Positions 56,527 to 64,000 of a stretch of 64,000 nucleotides of DNA are shown here, piece by piece. Source of the DNA: Isochrysis galbana (taxonomy: Eukaryota; Haptophyta; Isochrysidales; Isochrysidaceae); the NCBI GenBank assembly GCA_018136815.1, contig CM030937.1:504553-568552 (forward strand). The letters are read 5' to 3'. A model generated the notes under the pieces. That model searched no databases, was not told the origin of the DNA, and saw only the letters and a program-made list of their open reading frames with translations. Numbering within the stretch: position 1 is the first letter of the stretch; every line of letters starts with the position of its first letter. A program made the position numbers and the translations under genes.

Positions 56527-58107
56527 ATGAGCGCTGGGGGCAGTCACAGGCCTGTCCCCGCGGAGGAGGGGGGGCTGGTGGAAGGGGGAGAGGAGGAGGA
56601 GGCCACGGCGCAGGCTGGGCTGGGTTCTCCCTTCTGCAACACGGGCCAGTCACAGTCACAGGCATGCAGTGCCTTCGAGGGAGCCGCCGCAGATGAGAGC
56701 TGGGGAAGCGGGCCGAGCATGGTGCGAAAGGCTGTACGCTGGATGAGGAATGCCATCTCCCCCAAACCAGAGTTGGCTCGCCAGGAGAGGAGAAGGACTT
56801 CTGTAGGACCAGCAGACTTTGGCTCGCCGGGCGGGGGGGGGGGGTTGAGGAAGGCCGCGAAGCGGAGGCTGAGTCTGCCTCTGCCTGTCCCCCCGCCAGA
56901 GCCTCCCCCCCCTGACCCTCCGAGACGAGCGGAAGACCGCGCCTACATTGTCAATTCCCAGGTGTTGGCGGCGTGGGTACGTCGGAGATTTCCATGCCCC
57001 TCGTGCAAGGTTGACGAGTGCCTCGAGCCGGGAACGCTGAGCAGGGTGTGGGGAAGCTACGGGATGGTCATGAACCTGAAATGTCGGCTGTGCAATTTTG
57101 ACATGCAGTTTCGCGGCGGCGAGTCAACCGTGATCCCCAAGCCTCTGGAGTTGGAGCGGAAGCAGAAGCTGTACCTCTCGAACGAGGCGATGCGCGCGGT
57201 CCTCGGCTGCCTACTCTCGGGCACGAAGTGGACCTCTTTTGCAGCACAGGCTGTGGCGCAACAGATGGAGCCCCTGAAGCACAATGCGTTCGAAAAGTAC
57301 GTCGAGCACCTGGCGCCGATGTGCTCGAGTGTGTGCCACGACTCTATAGCTCTGGTCAGGTATGCCACGGTGCGGTACGGTTGGGTCTTCGCAGCCGCAG
57401 GCGCTCACGTGATCGGTGACCTTGTGGTCACCAACGACTTTTTCTGGGCAACACGCGGACACCACGCGCTCAACGGCACGGGGACAATCTGCGAATTGAG
57501 TTCCGGCGGCGTGCTGGCCGCCTTGCACTTCTGCAAGAGGGTGGCAAGGAACTCCACTTTGCAGGCGTACGAAGCGACGGCGAAGTCGATGGATGCGCGC
57601 GGCTTCGCCAGGATGCTCGACGAAGTCGTTGGCTGGATGGAGGAGGAAGTTCCGGATATGTGCGAGAGGTACAGAGCAGACGCGCGCCGGGGGTTGCCGC
57701 AGGAGCCGGTACCAGAACACGCTCTCGCGCACGCGAGAGAGTCCGAGGCGCAGCGCCACCTCTCGTCGGCGGTGGTGGTGGCCTCATCGGTCGGGGAAAG
57801 GGCCTCCTCCTCGGCATCAGGAACGCGAACAGGATCCGCCTCCTCCGCCGCGCCCTTGGAGCAGGAAGAGGAACGAGTCGTGCGAGCAGCGCTTGCGCTC
57901 GGCGTCCAGTCGACAGGTGGCGGTGTCGAGCGAGTCGAACGAAACCAGCGAGCAGGAGCACGAGACGAGAGGACGGAGGACCGTACCGATGCGCGCCGAG
58001 TCGCCACCATCGTGAGGAAGACGAGGGCGAGGAGAGAGCTGGAGGGTGAGCGAGGAGGGAGGAGGGAGGCAGGCAGTAGGAGCCGTCTCTCTCTGGTAGG
58101 TCGATGA
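56527..58107 (+). CDS. Zinc-finger protein derived from a Mutator-like transposase
   Basis: 526 residues from the ATG at 56527. A disordered N-terminal region with a proline cluster is followed by a zinc-ribbon-like module (CPSCKVDECL ... LKCRLCNFDM, two C-x2-C knuckles, about 157-195). Then come helices (NEAMRAVLGCLLSGTKW) and a strand pair VIGDLVVTNDFFWATRGHHALNGTGTICELSSGGVL. That segment matches the Mutator-like/Kolobok-type transposase core, where an aspartate precedes W-x-x-R-G and 'S-x-N-G-x-G'. The rest of the catalytic domain is missing: after about residue 370 the protein is low-complexity, charged sequence. So it is either a truncated transposase or a domesticated DNA-binding protein. 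The frame is intact, which mildly favours the latter. Confidence 0.55.
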   Translation: MSAGGSHRPVPAEEGGLVEGGEEEEATAQAGLGSPFCNTGQSQSQACSAFEGAAADESWGSGPSMVRKAVRWMRNAISPKPELARQERRRTSVGPADFGSPGGGGGLRKAAKRRLSLPLPVPPPEPPPPDPPRRAEDRAYIVNSQVLAAWVRRRFPCPSCKVDECLEPGTLSRVWGSYGMVMNLKCRLCNFDMQFRGGESTVIPKPLELERKQKLYLSNEAMRAVLGCLLSGTKWTSFAAQAVAQQMEPLKHNAFEKYVEHLAPMCSSVCHDSIALVRYATVRYGWVFAAAGAHVIGDLVVTNDFFWATRGHHALNGTGTICELSSGGVLAALHFCKRVARNSTLQAYEATAKSMDARGFARMLDEVVGWMEEEVPDMCERYRADARRGLPQEPVPEHALAHARESEAQRHLSSAVVVASSVGERASSSASGTRTGSASSAAPLEQEEERVVRAALALGVQSTGGGVERVERNQRAGARDERTEDRTDARRVATIVRKTRARRELEGERGGRREAGSRSRLSLVGR

Positions 58108-58308
58108 GAGGGGGAGGAGGGGACCCGGGGGAGGGGGCCCCGGGGGAGCGGAGAGACCCCAAGACCTCGATTGTTTACGTTAGTGTTTTCGCAATATACG
58201 GTAATATTTTCCCCGGTCCCAGGGGTGCCCCCGCGGTTCCCGACCGCCTCTGCGTCCAGAGTCCCCCCGCGGAAAGAGTGAACGCACGGCGTGCACCTTC
58301 CTGGAAGT
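58108..58308. other. 3' flank with repeat-like sequence
   Basis: G-rich sequence then TTTACGTTAGTGTTTTCGCAATATACGG, which resembles the trailer of the 58.3-kb tandem units (TTTACGTTAATGTGGGCC). No gene. Confidence 0.4.
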
Positions 58309-58640
58309 TGCTATGCGCACGCACGGCGCCCCGCGGGGGGGGGGAAGTCGATGTGCATACGCACGGCGTGCACAATGATTGCAAGCAATCACACGTGCTG
58401 CGCAAACGAAACATCTCGTATATGGCTACTTTACGTTAATGTGGGCCTTAGGGGAAATAGTTTCTATGCGCACGCACGGCGCCCTCGCGAGGGGGGAAGT
58501 CGATGCGCATACGCACGGCGTGCACAGTGATTGCAAGTAATCACATGTGCTGCGTAAACGAAACATCTCGTATACGGCGACTTTACGTTAATGTGGGCCT
58601 TAGAGGAAAAAGTTTCTATGCACATCTCGTATACGGCGAT
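58309..58640 (+). repeat. Tandem repeat, about 155-bp units (two plus partial)
   Basis: Units begin at CTATGCGCACGCACGGCGCCC near 58312 and 58466, with a third partial start near 58616. Each holds CATACGCACGGCGTGCAC, a GATTGCAAGCAATCAC-like palindrome (TGATTGCAAG(C/T)AATCA), AAACGAAACATCTCGTATA and TTTACGTTAATGTGGGCCTTAG. Non-coding, with relatives at about 943-960 and 29840-29890. Confidence 0.85.
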
Positions 58641-59047
58641 TAGCTTTGTTTTGTACCACTATTGTTAATAACTAAAAAGAAAACAGATATGTTGAAAAAC
58701 CACCTGGTCCTCTTTTGACGGAACGCGACTTTAGCTGTTTCGTCTTTGCTCCTCCCTTGCGTGGTTTTGTTTCGCTCATTCATTGTTCTCTCGCATGGAA
58801 GCTCGATTCTAGCAAGGGGGTGTCGCATCCGCGATCGACCTTTTTGTTTTAGAAGTTGTTTTGCGTTCCCTCCTCGCAGGCTAGCCACGAGTCACCGTCG
58901 CAGTGTCCTACATTCGTCCATTCGCCCTTGTTGCCCTCGCCTCCTTTATCGCCTCCTTTGTCGCCTGCTTGCCCCTCACCTGGCTCACCTCCTTGCGCGC
59001 TCCTCGCGTTTTAGGCTAAGTCGCGCGATCAGGTATCGCCGGTGCAA
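58641..59047. other. Intergenic; includes inverted short repeat 58826-58870
   Basis: No gene. The sequence GTCGCATCCGCGATCGACC followed by TTTTTGTTTTAGAAGTTG (58826-58870) is the reverse complement of 1147-1190. Confidence 0.5.
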
Positions 59048-59784
59048 GGAACCGCCCCCATGTGTGACCCTGATTCCCCCTCAGGTGTTGGCCGTTGGAT
59101 TATATCGTGGCGCTATTTTACTTCGGTCTTCATCAAATCACGTAAGGGTTTTCGAAAGATTCCCTCCTTATTCCTGTGCGTAACTGTCGCCCCGTCGGAT
59201 CGTCCGTCGCCCCGTCGCTCTCTTGTCGGCATTCTCTTCCTTGTTCGATCTGCCAGCGGGTTCCTGTGCGTTCCGTGATAGGGATACGTTAGTGTGGAGA
59301 GTGTTGACGTGAGTGTAGGTCATCTCGTCGGTCCATCGGCCCCTAGCCGTCTGTCGTCTGTCGTTCTTCGTTCGTCGCTCTCGCCCTCGTTCTCGTTCCC
59401 GTTCTCGTCCCTCGTTCTCAACACTACCTCAATACCAAACCTCTCCAATCCCTCAGCCCCAGCCTATCCATCCCGATCCGCCCAGCCATGTCCGCTCCGT
59501 CGTCGCGCTCGCCCTCGCCCAAGCCCGTCCTCCCGCCTTTCTCTGCTGAGGAGGTGGTCCAGCCCGTCATTGGCCACTCCCCAACTTCCGCCGCGCCTCT
59601 CGCCGCTTCCCTTCCGTTCCCTCCGTTCCCATCCGAGGCAGTGGTAACCTCGGATCCGTCAGGCTCAAGGCCCAAGCTAGTACCACTGGGCCGGACCCCT
59701 GAAACCGAGGACAATGGAGAAAGAGGGGGGGAGGGAACAAGGGGGCAGCGTAGGGGCATAAGGGCGATGTATGTAAAAGGGTAG
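59048..59784 (+). mobile_element. Retroelement fragment: LTR/leader plus start of a gag-like frame (copy 1)
   Basis: 59048 to about 59580 is repeated at 62123-64000, where a solo LTR splits it. Order: GGAACCGCCCCCATGTGTGACC, a pyrimidine-rich leader with TCGCTCTCTTGTCGGCATTC, then an ATG (59488) opening a serine/proline-rich frame (MSAPSSRSPSPKPVLPPF) of 98 codons. After about 59660 the sequence changes character, suggesting an internal deletion. Capsid or pol motifs are not visible in the piece present, so the 'gag' label is inference from position. Confidence 0.5.
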
Positions 59785-60424
59785 CGGATACCAGGCTTGT
59801 AGCCGGCGATAACTCAAACTCAGAATCTTCAGCTGTGTTTTTGCTTGAAGAGACTTAAGCGCTTATACAGAATAAAGCTAAAGCTCTTGAAGATTCCGGC
59901 TGCGGCTACCGCTACTAAAAAGGTCAAATTTACAGCCATAGGTTCCGCTCTCGTTGATTTCTCTAGATGCCCTGCCGGATCTACGCCCGGTGCACCATAC
60001 GCCACACACCACGCCATGGTAGCCCTCAATCTAGCGTCTCATTGTTTCTTCCATTCTTTTTGTTGTTGTTCTTCGCGTCTTCCAAACTTGCATTGCTCAG
60101 GTCGAAGCTCAATATCGATGTGTGTGTGTGATAGCTTTCTAGCAGCTGCTCAGGGAGCGCGCGTCATCATTGCGATGCGGTAGTGCCTCGTGCACCTTCG
60201 TGAACTGGTGGTGCGGCCGCTAGCGCACATTGGTAGGCCATAGAAAGGGAGCAAGGCATTTGCGTGGGGCGATGAGGGATGCAAGGTGGGCACCAAGGGC
60301 ACATTAGATCACAACGGGCGTCTCGCGCCCCGGCCCCGGCAGCCACGTGCGAGAACGTCTTTCACATGCGCCACAACTCCTTGGAGAACATCTCCTTCAT
60401 GCTGAGCTTCTTGTCGTACGTCTT
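59785..60424. other. Intergenic; contains the post-stop duplicate of the RRM gene's last codons
   Basis: 59800-60300 shows no gene. 60356-60418 is a 63-bp near-copy of the end of the RRM gene coding region (see the tandem duplication entry). Confidence 0.5.
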
Positions 60425-60481
60425 TCAGATGCGCCAAAACTCCTTGGAGAACATCTCCTTCATGCTGAGCTTCTTGTCGTA
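60356..60481 (-). repeat. 63-bp tandem duplication of the RRM gene's 3' coding end
   Basis: Units 60356-60418 and 60419-60481 differ at a few positions. In minus-strand sense each encodes Y-D-K-K-L-S-M-K-E-M-F-S-K-E-[F/L]-W-R-[I/M] followed by a stop and K-T. The first (upstream) copy holds the stop used by the gene; the second lies in the 3' UTR. Confidence 0.92.
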
Positions 60482-61394
60482 CAGGGGTTCCGCATCCTGG
60501 CGGTGGGAGACCGTGACAATCTCCTGCTTGCGCTTCTTGCCCTTCTTAGCGCCGCCGCCGCCGTATCCATCGCCGCCGTCAAACTCGCCACCAGCCAGCA
60601 GGTCCTACAGCACAAGGGCATGGCGCGGCGAAAGGTGAGGTGGGGTCTAAGGGCACATGCTAGCGCAATGCAACGCAGCCTACCGGATCGGCCCGCCCAT
60701 CTGCCAGCTGGCGGGCACTGCCTGGGGCGCCGGGTGCCTTCTGTTCGATGGCACCGCGCCGCGGATTTGGATTGTATTGCCCGCGCGCCGGCATGTTGAG
60801 CTGCGGTTGGCTGTCGCCGCGCCGCTCCGAGTAACGCACGCGACACGTGTGGCCGCTGATCGTGAGCTCAGGCGGGTTACCCAGCTGCTGGATGCAGTAG
60901 CTGGCGCCCTTCAGGTGGACGTACGTGACAAAGCCGAAGCCGCGCGACTTACCACCTTCCCCACGCACCACGCTCGCCTCCTGCACCTTGCCGTACCGCG
61001 AGAAGGCCTTGAGTAGCGCCGCATCATCGAGCTCTGCCGGCAGTCCGCCCACAAACAGCTTGGAGCATGGCTTGCCCAGCCGGACTGGATCGGCGCGCGA
61101 GGTCGTCGCCTCACCACGTGGTGCCGCTGGCCCCGCCACGCGGAAGGGGTCAAGCTCGTACGCAGAGCCGTCGACAAGAAAGGCATCCTCGGCGCCAGGC
61201 AAAGTGGCTCCTGACCCACCCACACCCACCACCTCCTCCTCCTGCTGCTGCCGGTCGGCTGGCTTGCACTGAGCCGGCGACGCATCGTCCTCATCGTCCT
61301 CCTCCTCCTCGCTCGCCGCCCCCCCTCCATCTCCCACGCTCGGTAGCGCCAGCCCCGCGTGCACGTCGTCCTCGTCATCGTCGCTCTCTGCCAT
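60425..61394 (-). CDS. RRM-domain RNA-binding protein (2 exons)
   Basis: Exon 1 60684-61394 (237 codons) and exon 2 60425-60604 (60 codons with stop); 79-bp GT-AG intron (CCG|GTAGGC ... TGTAG), phase 0; 296 residues. An acidic N-terminus (ESDDDEDD, EEEEDDEDD) precedes one RNA-recognition motif at about 105-185 with RNP2 KLFVGGLP and RNP1 KSRGFGFVTY; aromatic positions are intact. The spliced C-terminus is glycine-rich (GGEFDGGDGYGGGG), then basic KKGKKRK (a likely nuclear signal), ending LYDKKLSMKEMFSKEFWRI. It probably binds RNA in the nucleus; the particular target is unknown. The last 21 codons are duplicated after the stop. Confidence 0.85.
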
Positions 61395-62122
61395 CGCCGC
61401 GCCGCGCCGCCAGGAGGGTGAGGAGTTGGCCGGAAAGAAAGAGCATTTTCACAGGAAGCGAAGTCTTTTTCACCTTACCTGTGAATAACTCTTCTGTCCG
61501 CGGCAGGTCGCTGCGCAACCCAGAACTCCTTGGGCACTCAAGATGGATACTTTAGTACTGGTAAATACAAGTCGTAGATAAATTCTGGGGGTCCCTTGAG
61601 CGAGAAATGGCTGCAAAAAGAGAATAGGGCGAGGGGAACTCAAGGGACAAACCGGGCCTGTAGCCGGGAAGATGCATGGGGACCTGCAGAAGTCCGCCAA
61701 GGACTCCACTCTGGAGCATTCGTTGTTCGCCTCGTTCAATACTGACTAAGGCTGAGTAGTTGTACACTTAGTAGTCCCATTGTGATGAGTGTGTATTAGT
61801 GTATTAGTGTGCAATGTGCAATGTGCAATGATACATTGATTGAGAAAGATGCTAGATGCTACGAGCAAGAGGAGGAGGAGGGAGGCAAGGATGAGGGAGG
61901 CGGGGAGGGGGAGGCGAGAGCACGTGAGCGCGCGCAGGACAGGCTAGCGGGCCGTTGCCGTTGCGCGCCTCGAGTGCTGAACAAGTAGTAGTTAACTCAG
62001 TTAACTGGCCTTCGGGCGCAGCGCCAGGCAGTTAGTAATAACTACGTGGCGCCACTCTAGGGGCAGTTAGTGGCAGTTAACTAAGTTACCTAGGTAACTG
62101 CCTTACCTAGGCCCTAGCCTTG
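61395..62122. other. Intergenic; AGTTAACT-type short repeats
   Basis: 5' flank of the RRM gene, then sequence without gene content. 61770-61830 has GTGTATTAGTG and GTGCAATGTGCAATG direct repeats; 61990-62110 has repeated CAGTTA(A/G)... TAACT motifs. Nothing else seen. Confidence 0.5.
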
Positions 62123-64000
62123 GGAACCGCCCCCATGTGTGACCCTGATTCCCCCTCAGGTGTTGGCCGTTGGATTATATCGTGGTATCGTGGCGCTATT
62201 TTACCTCGGTCTTCATCAACTCACTTAAGGGTTTTCGAAAGATTCCCTCCTTATTCCTGTGGGTAACTGTCGCCCCCGTCGGATCGTCCGTCGCCCCGTC
62301 GCTCTCTTGTCGGCATTCTCTTCCTTGTTCGGTCTGTCAGCAGGTTCCTGTGCGTTCCGTGATAGGGATACGTTAGTGTGGAGAGTGTTGACGTGAGTGT
62401 AGTGTCATCTCTGTCGAGTCGAGCGGAGCCGGAGGGCTCTGAGCCACTCCGTCGCGAGCAGCACCGGCGGCTAGCGCGGCGCTTTGGCCCTCCTCCCCAC
62501 CGGGAGTCGGGTGAATGAAATTCTGGACTGGGTCGGGCAACCCCATTTGGGTGTCTGGAGGGGAACGAACGGCGAACGAAGGGCTGTGGGGCGGCGAGGC
62601 GCTCCTAGCGGTCCTAGTGTGTTGGGTTTTAAGAGATTGTTAGACCTACAAAGAACTCTTCCCTCAGGGAGGGAGCCTAAGCTGCTTGAGTGCAGCGACG
62701 CAGCGAACAACGACGGACAAAGAGCCTGAGAACAACAGGTTACACCGACTCACGAACACACCGGAATCATTCACCCAAACCAAGCAAATTATCAAGCAAC
62801 CGCGACCCCAAATCACCGAGAACTCAAACACGTCGCGAGAGACGGAGAGAGAGAGCGAGAGAGAGAGAGACTCCGCAGCGACGGCCGGAGCGTGTCTCCG
62901 TTGTAACTTCCCACGTAGCGGAGAGTCCGAAGGGGAGCGTCATGTCGCGCACCACGGCGATCACTTTGGATACAGATCGCAACGAGATGTCTTCACGACC
63001 GAATAAATCTTGCCGTTGAGCGTGAACCTTCTAGACGCTTCTAACGAACAACCCTGAGTAGCAACCAAGGGGAAGAAACACCAAAGGGGCCAAGGCTTGC
63101 ATGTAACTTGCATCAAGGGGAAAGATTCCCTCACCTAGGAAGCGAACCTACACCGATCTCCAAGGGGAGATGGCAAATTAAACCTCAAATCTCGAGCGGC
63201 TAGAGCAACCGACTCGCTCGCCAAAACCTTGACCGAGAAGAAAGAAGCAAGGACCTACAAGCCAAGGGTAGCGGACCTAAGGAATGTGAGAGGAAGTTTC
63301 CGAACGCCAACGCGAACGCCAAACGCGGGAAGGCAACGAAACCCTAACCAGGCCAAGCAGAACCTATGAAGAACAGGCCTGGACGACAACAAAAGTGAGC
63401 AGGTCCCAAGAAAGAACCGGAACCCAACAAGAAACAACAAGCCTTGCAAGAAGCTAAACAAGCCTTCACAAGGTAACTCGAGAGCCTGAGACAAGCGCGC
63501 AGCGAGTGACAGGCGACCTGGCTCCTTTGGGTCAAGATTGCCCGAAAGGAGGAAACCTGGAATCTAGACCTGACAAACAGGCTAGAAGGAACGAAACGAG
63601 AACTCGAATTCTAGATCGCTAGGGACGAACCCTACCAACCTAGATGTACCTGAGCTTCACCGTGTGGCCGCACGGCGAAGGACCTGGAAACAAGAGCCTG
63701 GAAATCGCATCATCTAGGATGAATGCGACAATCTCGTCGGTCCATCGGCCCCTAGGAGCCGTCTGTCGTCTGTCGTTCTTTGTTCTTTGTGCGTCGCTCT
63801 CGTTCTCGTTCTCGTTCCCGTTCTCGTCCCTCGTTCTCAACACTACCTCAATACCAAACCTCACCACTCCCCCAGCCTCAGCCTATCAATCCCGACCCGC
63901 CCAGCCATGTCCGCTCCGTCGTCGCGCTCGCCCTCGCCCAAGCCCGTCCTCCCGCCTTTCTCTGCTGAGGAGGTGGTCCAGCCCGTCATTGGCCACACCC
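62123..64000 (+). mobile_element. Second copy of the 59-kb retroelement, interrupted by a solo LTR, runs off the window
   Basis: 62123-62411 matches 59048 to about 59322, and 63731-64000 continues the match (59318 to about 59580) with small indels, including the ATG at 63907 and the same SAPSSRSPSPKPVLPPF start. The 1.3-kb sequence between is absent from copy 1. Confidence 0.9.
62412..63730 (+). mobile_element. Solo LTR, 1,319 bp, with 5-bp target-site duplication
   Basis: Begins TGTCGAGTCG and ends GAATGCGACA, so it has the canonical TG...CA ends with 5-bp inverted termini (TGTCG/CGACA). It is flanked on both sides by ATCTC (62407-62411 and 63731-63735). The uninterrupted target (GTCATCTCGTCGG) is preserved at about 59316-59330 in the sister copy. 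No protease, integrase or RT frame lies inside, as expected after LTR-LTR recombination. A truncated inverted copy of its 3' end lies at 9999-10178. Confidence 0.93.

Noticed and set aside
58291-58530. 79-codon frame over the 58.3-kb tandem repeat
   Set aside because: Product of the repeat unit; the protein merely repeats with the DNA period.
62690-63019. 109-codon frame inside the solo LTR
   Set aside because: Lies within LTR sequence between matching target-site duplications; no recognised domain.

Overview
This window is nuclear DNA from a eukaryote. Seven genes can only be read through if short introns with GT-AG or GC-AG ends are removed, and coding density is low. The DNA is GC-rich, with very long CT/GA microsatellites, homopolymer G/C tracts and several classes of eukaryotic transposons. 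GC-rich coding sequence, GC-AG introns following CAG, and bacterial-type metabolic genes carrying introns would fit a secondary-plastid microalga such as a haptophyte. That assignment is an inference; no rRNA, tRNA or organelle marker is present to settle it.

Layout. (a) 1-531: tail of an FkbM-like methyltransferase gene. (b) 532-2200: repeats and a 330-bp CT tract. (c) 2.2-9.8 kb: a compact, intron-free island of short genes unlike the rest of the window. It holds small two-span membrane proteins, an RNA-triphosphatase-like (CYTH) protein, an ankyrin protein, an IS5-type transposase fragment, a membrane-anchored beta/gamma-crystallin protein, a secreted cysteine-containing protein, a 203-bp tandem satellite and a perfect 366-bp tandem gene duplication. 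It reads like an endogenous large-DNA-virus fragment. (d) 9.8-11.4 kb: dispersed repeats and an LTR fragment. (e) 11.4-13.9 kb: secreted ExeM/NucH-type nuclease. (f) 14.6-17.1 kb: hAT transposon with a frameshifted transposase. (g) 18.2-20.8 kb: GltS-type sodium/glutamate symporter in six exons. (h) 21.9-22.7 kb: macro-domain protein. (i) 22.9-25 kb: Copia remnant and repeats. (j) 26.1-28.5 kb: 2-oxoglutarate/Fe(II) dioxygenase. (k) 28.5-31.4 kb: repeats. (l) 31.5-44.0 kb: an 11-exon VPS13-like lipid-transfer protein of about 3,788 residues with a C-terminal C2 domain. (m) 46.6-51.5 kb: a large basic protein with GKKR repeats, function unknown. (n) 51.6-53.6 kb: LTR-like repeat and degenerate sequence. 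(o) 53.7-56.2 kb, minus: a seven-exon type III (GlnT-like) glutamine synthetase, divergent from (p) 56.5-58.1 kb: a zinc-finger gene derived from a Mutator-like transposase. (q) 58.1-60.2 kb: repeats. (r) 60.4-61.4 kb, minus: an RRM protein. (s) 62.1-64.0 kb: a second copy of the 59-kb retroelement, split by a solo LTR with a perfect 5-bp target-site duplication.

The cellular genes do not form an operon. Three of them (extracellular nuclease, glutamate symporter, GlnT-type synthetase) look bacterial in origin, yet all carry spliceosomal introns, so they are settled nuclear genes. Together they could serve scavenging of dissolved organic nitrogen and phosphorus, but that link is only inference. 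Exon boundaries were found by hand from reading frame, splice signals and family motifs; transcripts would be needed to confirm them.
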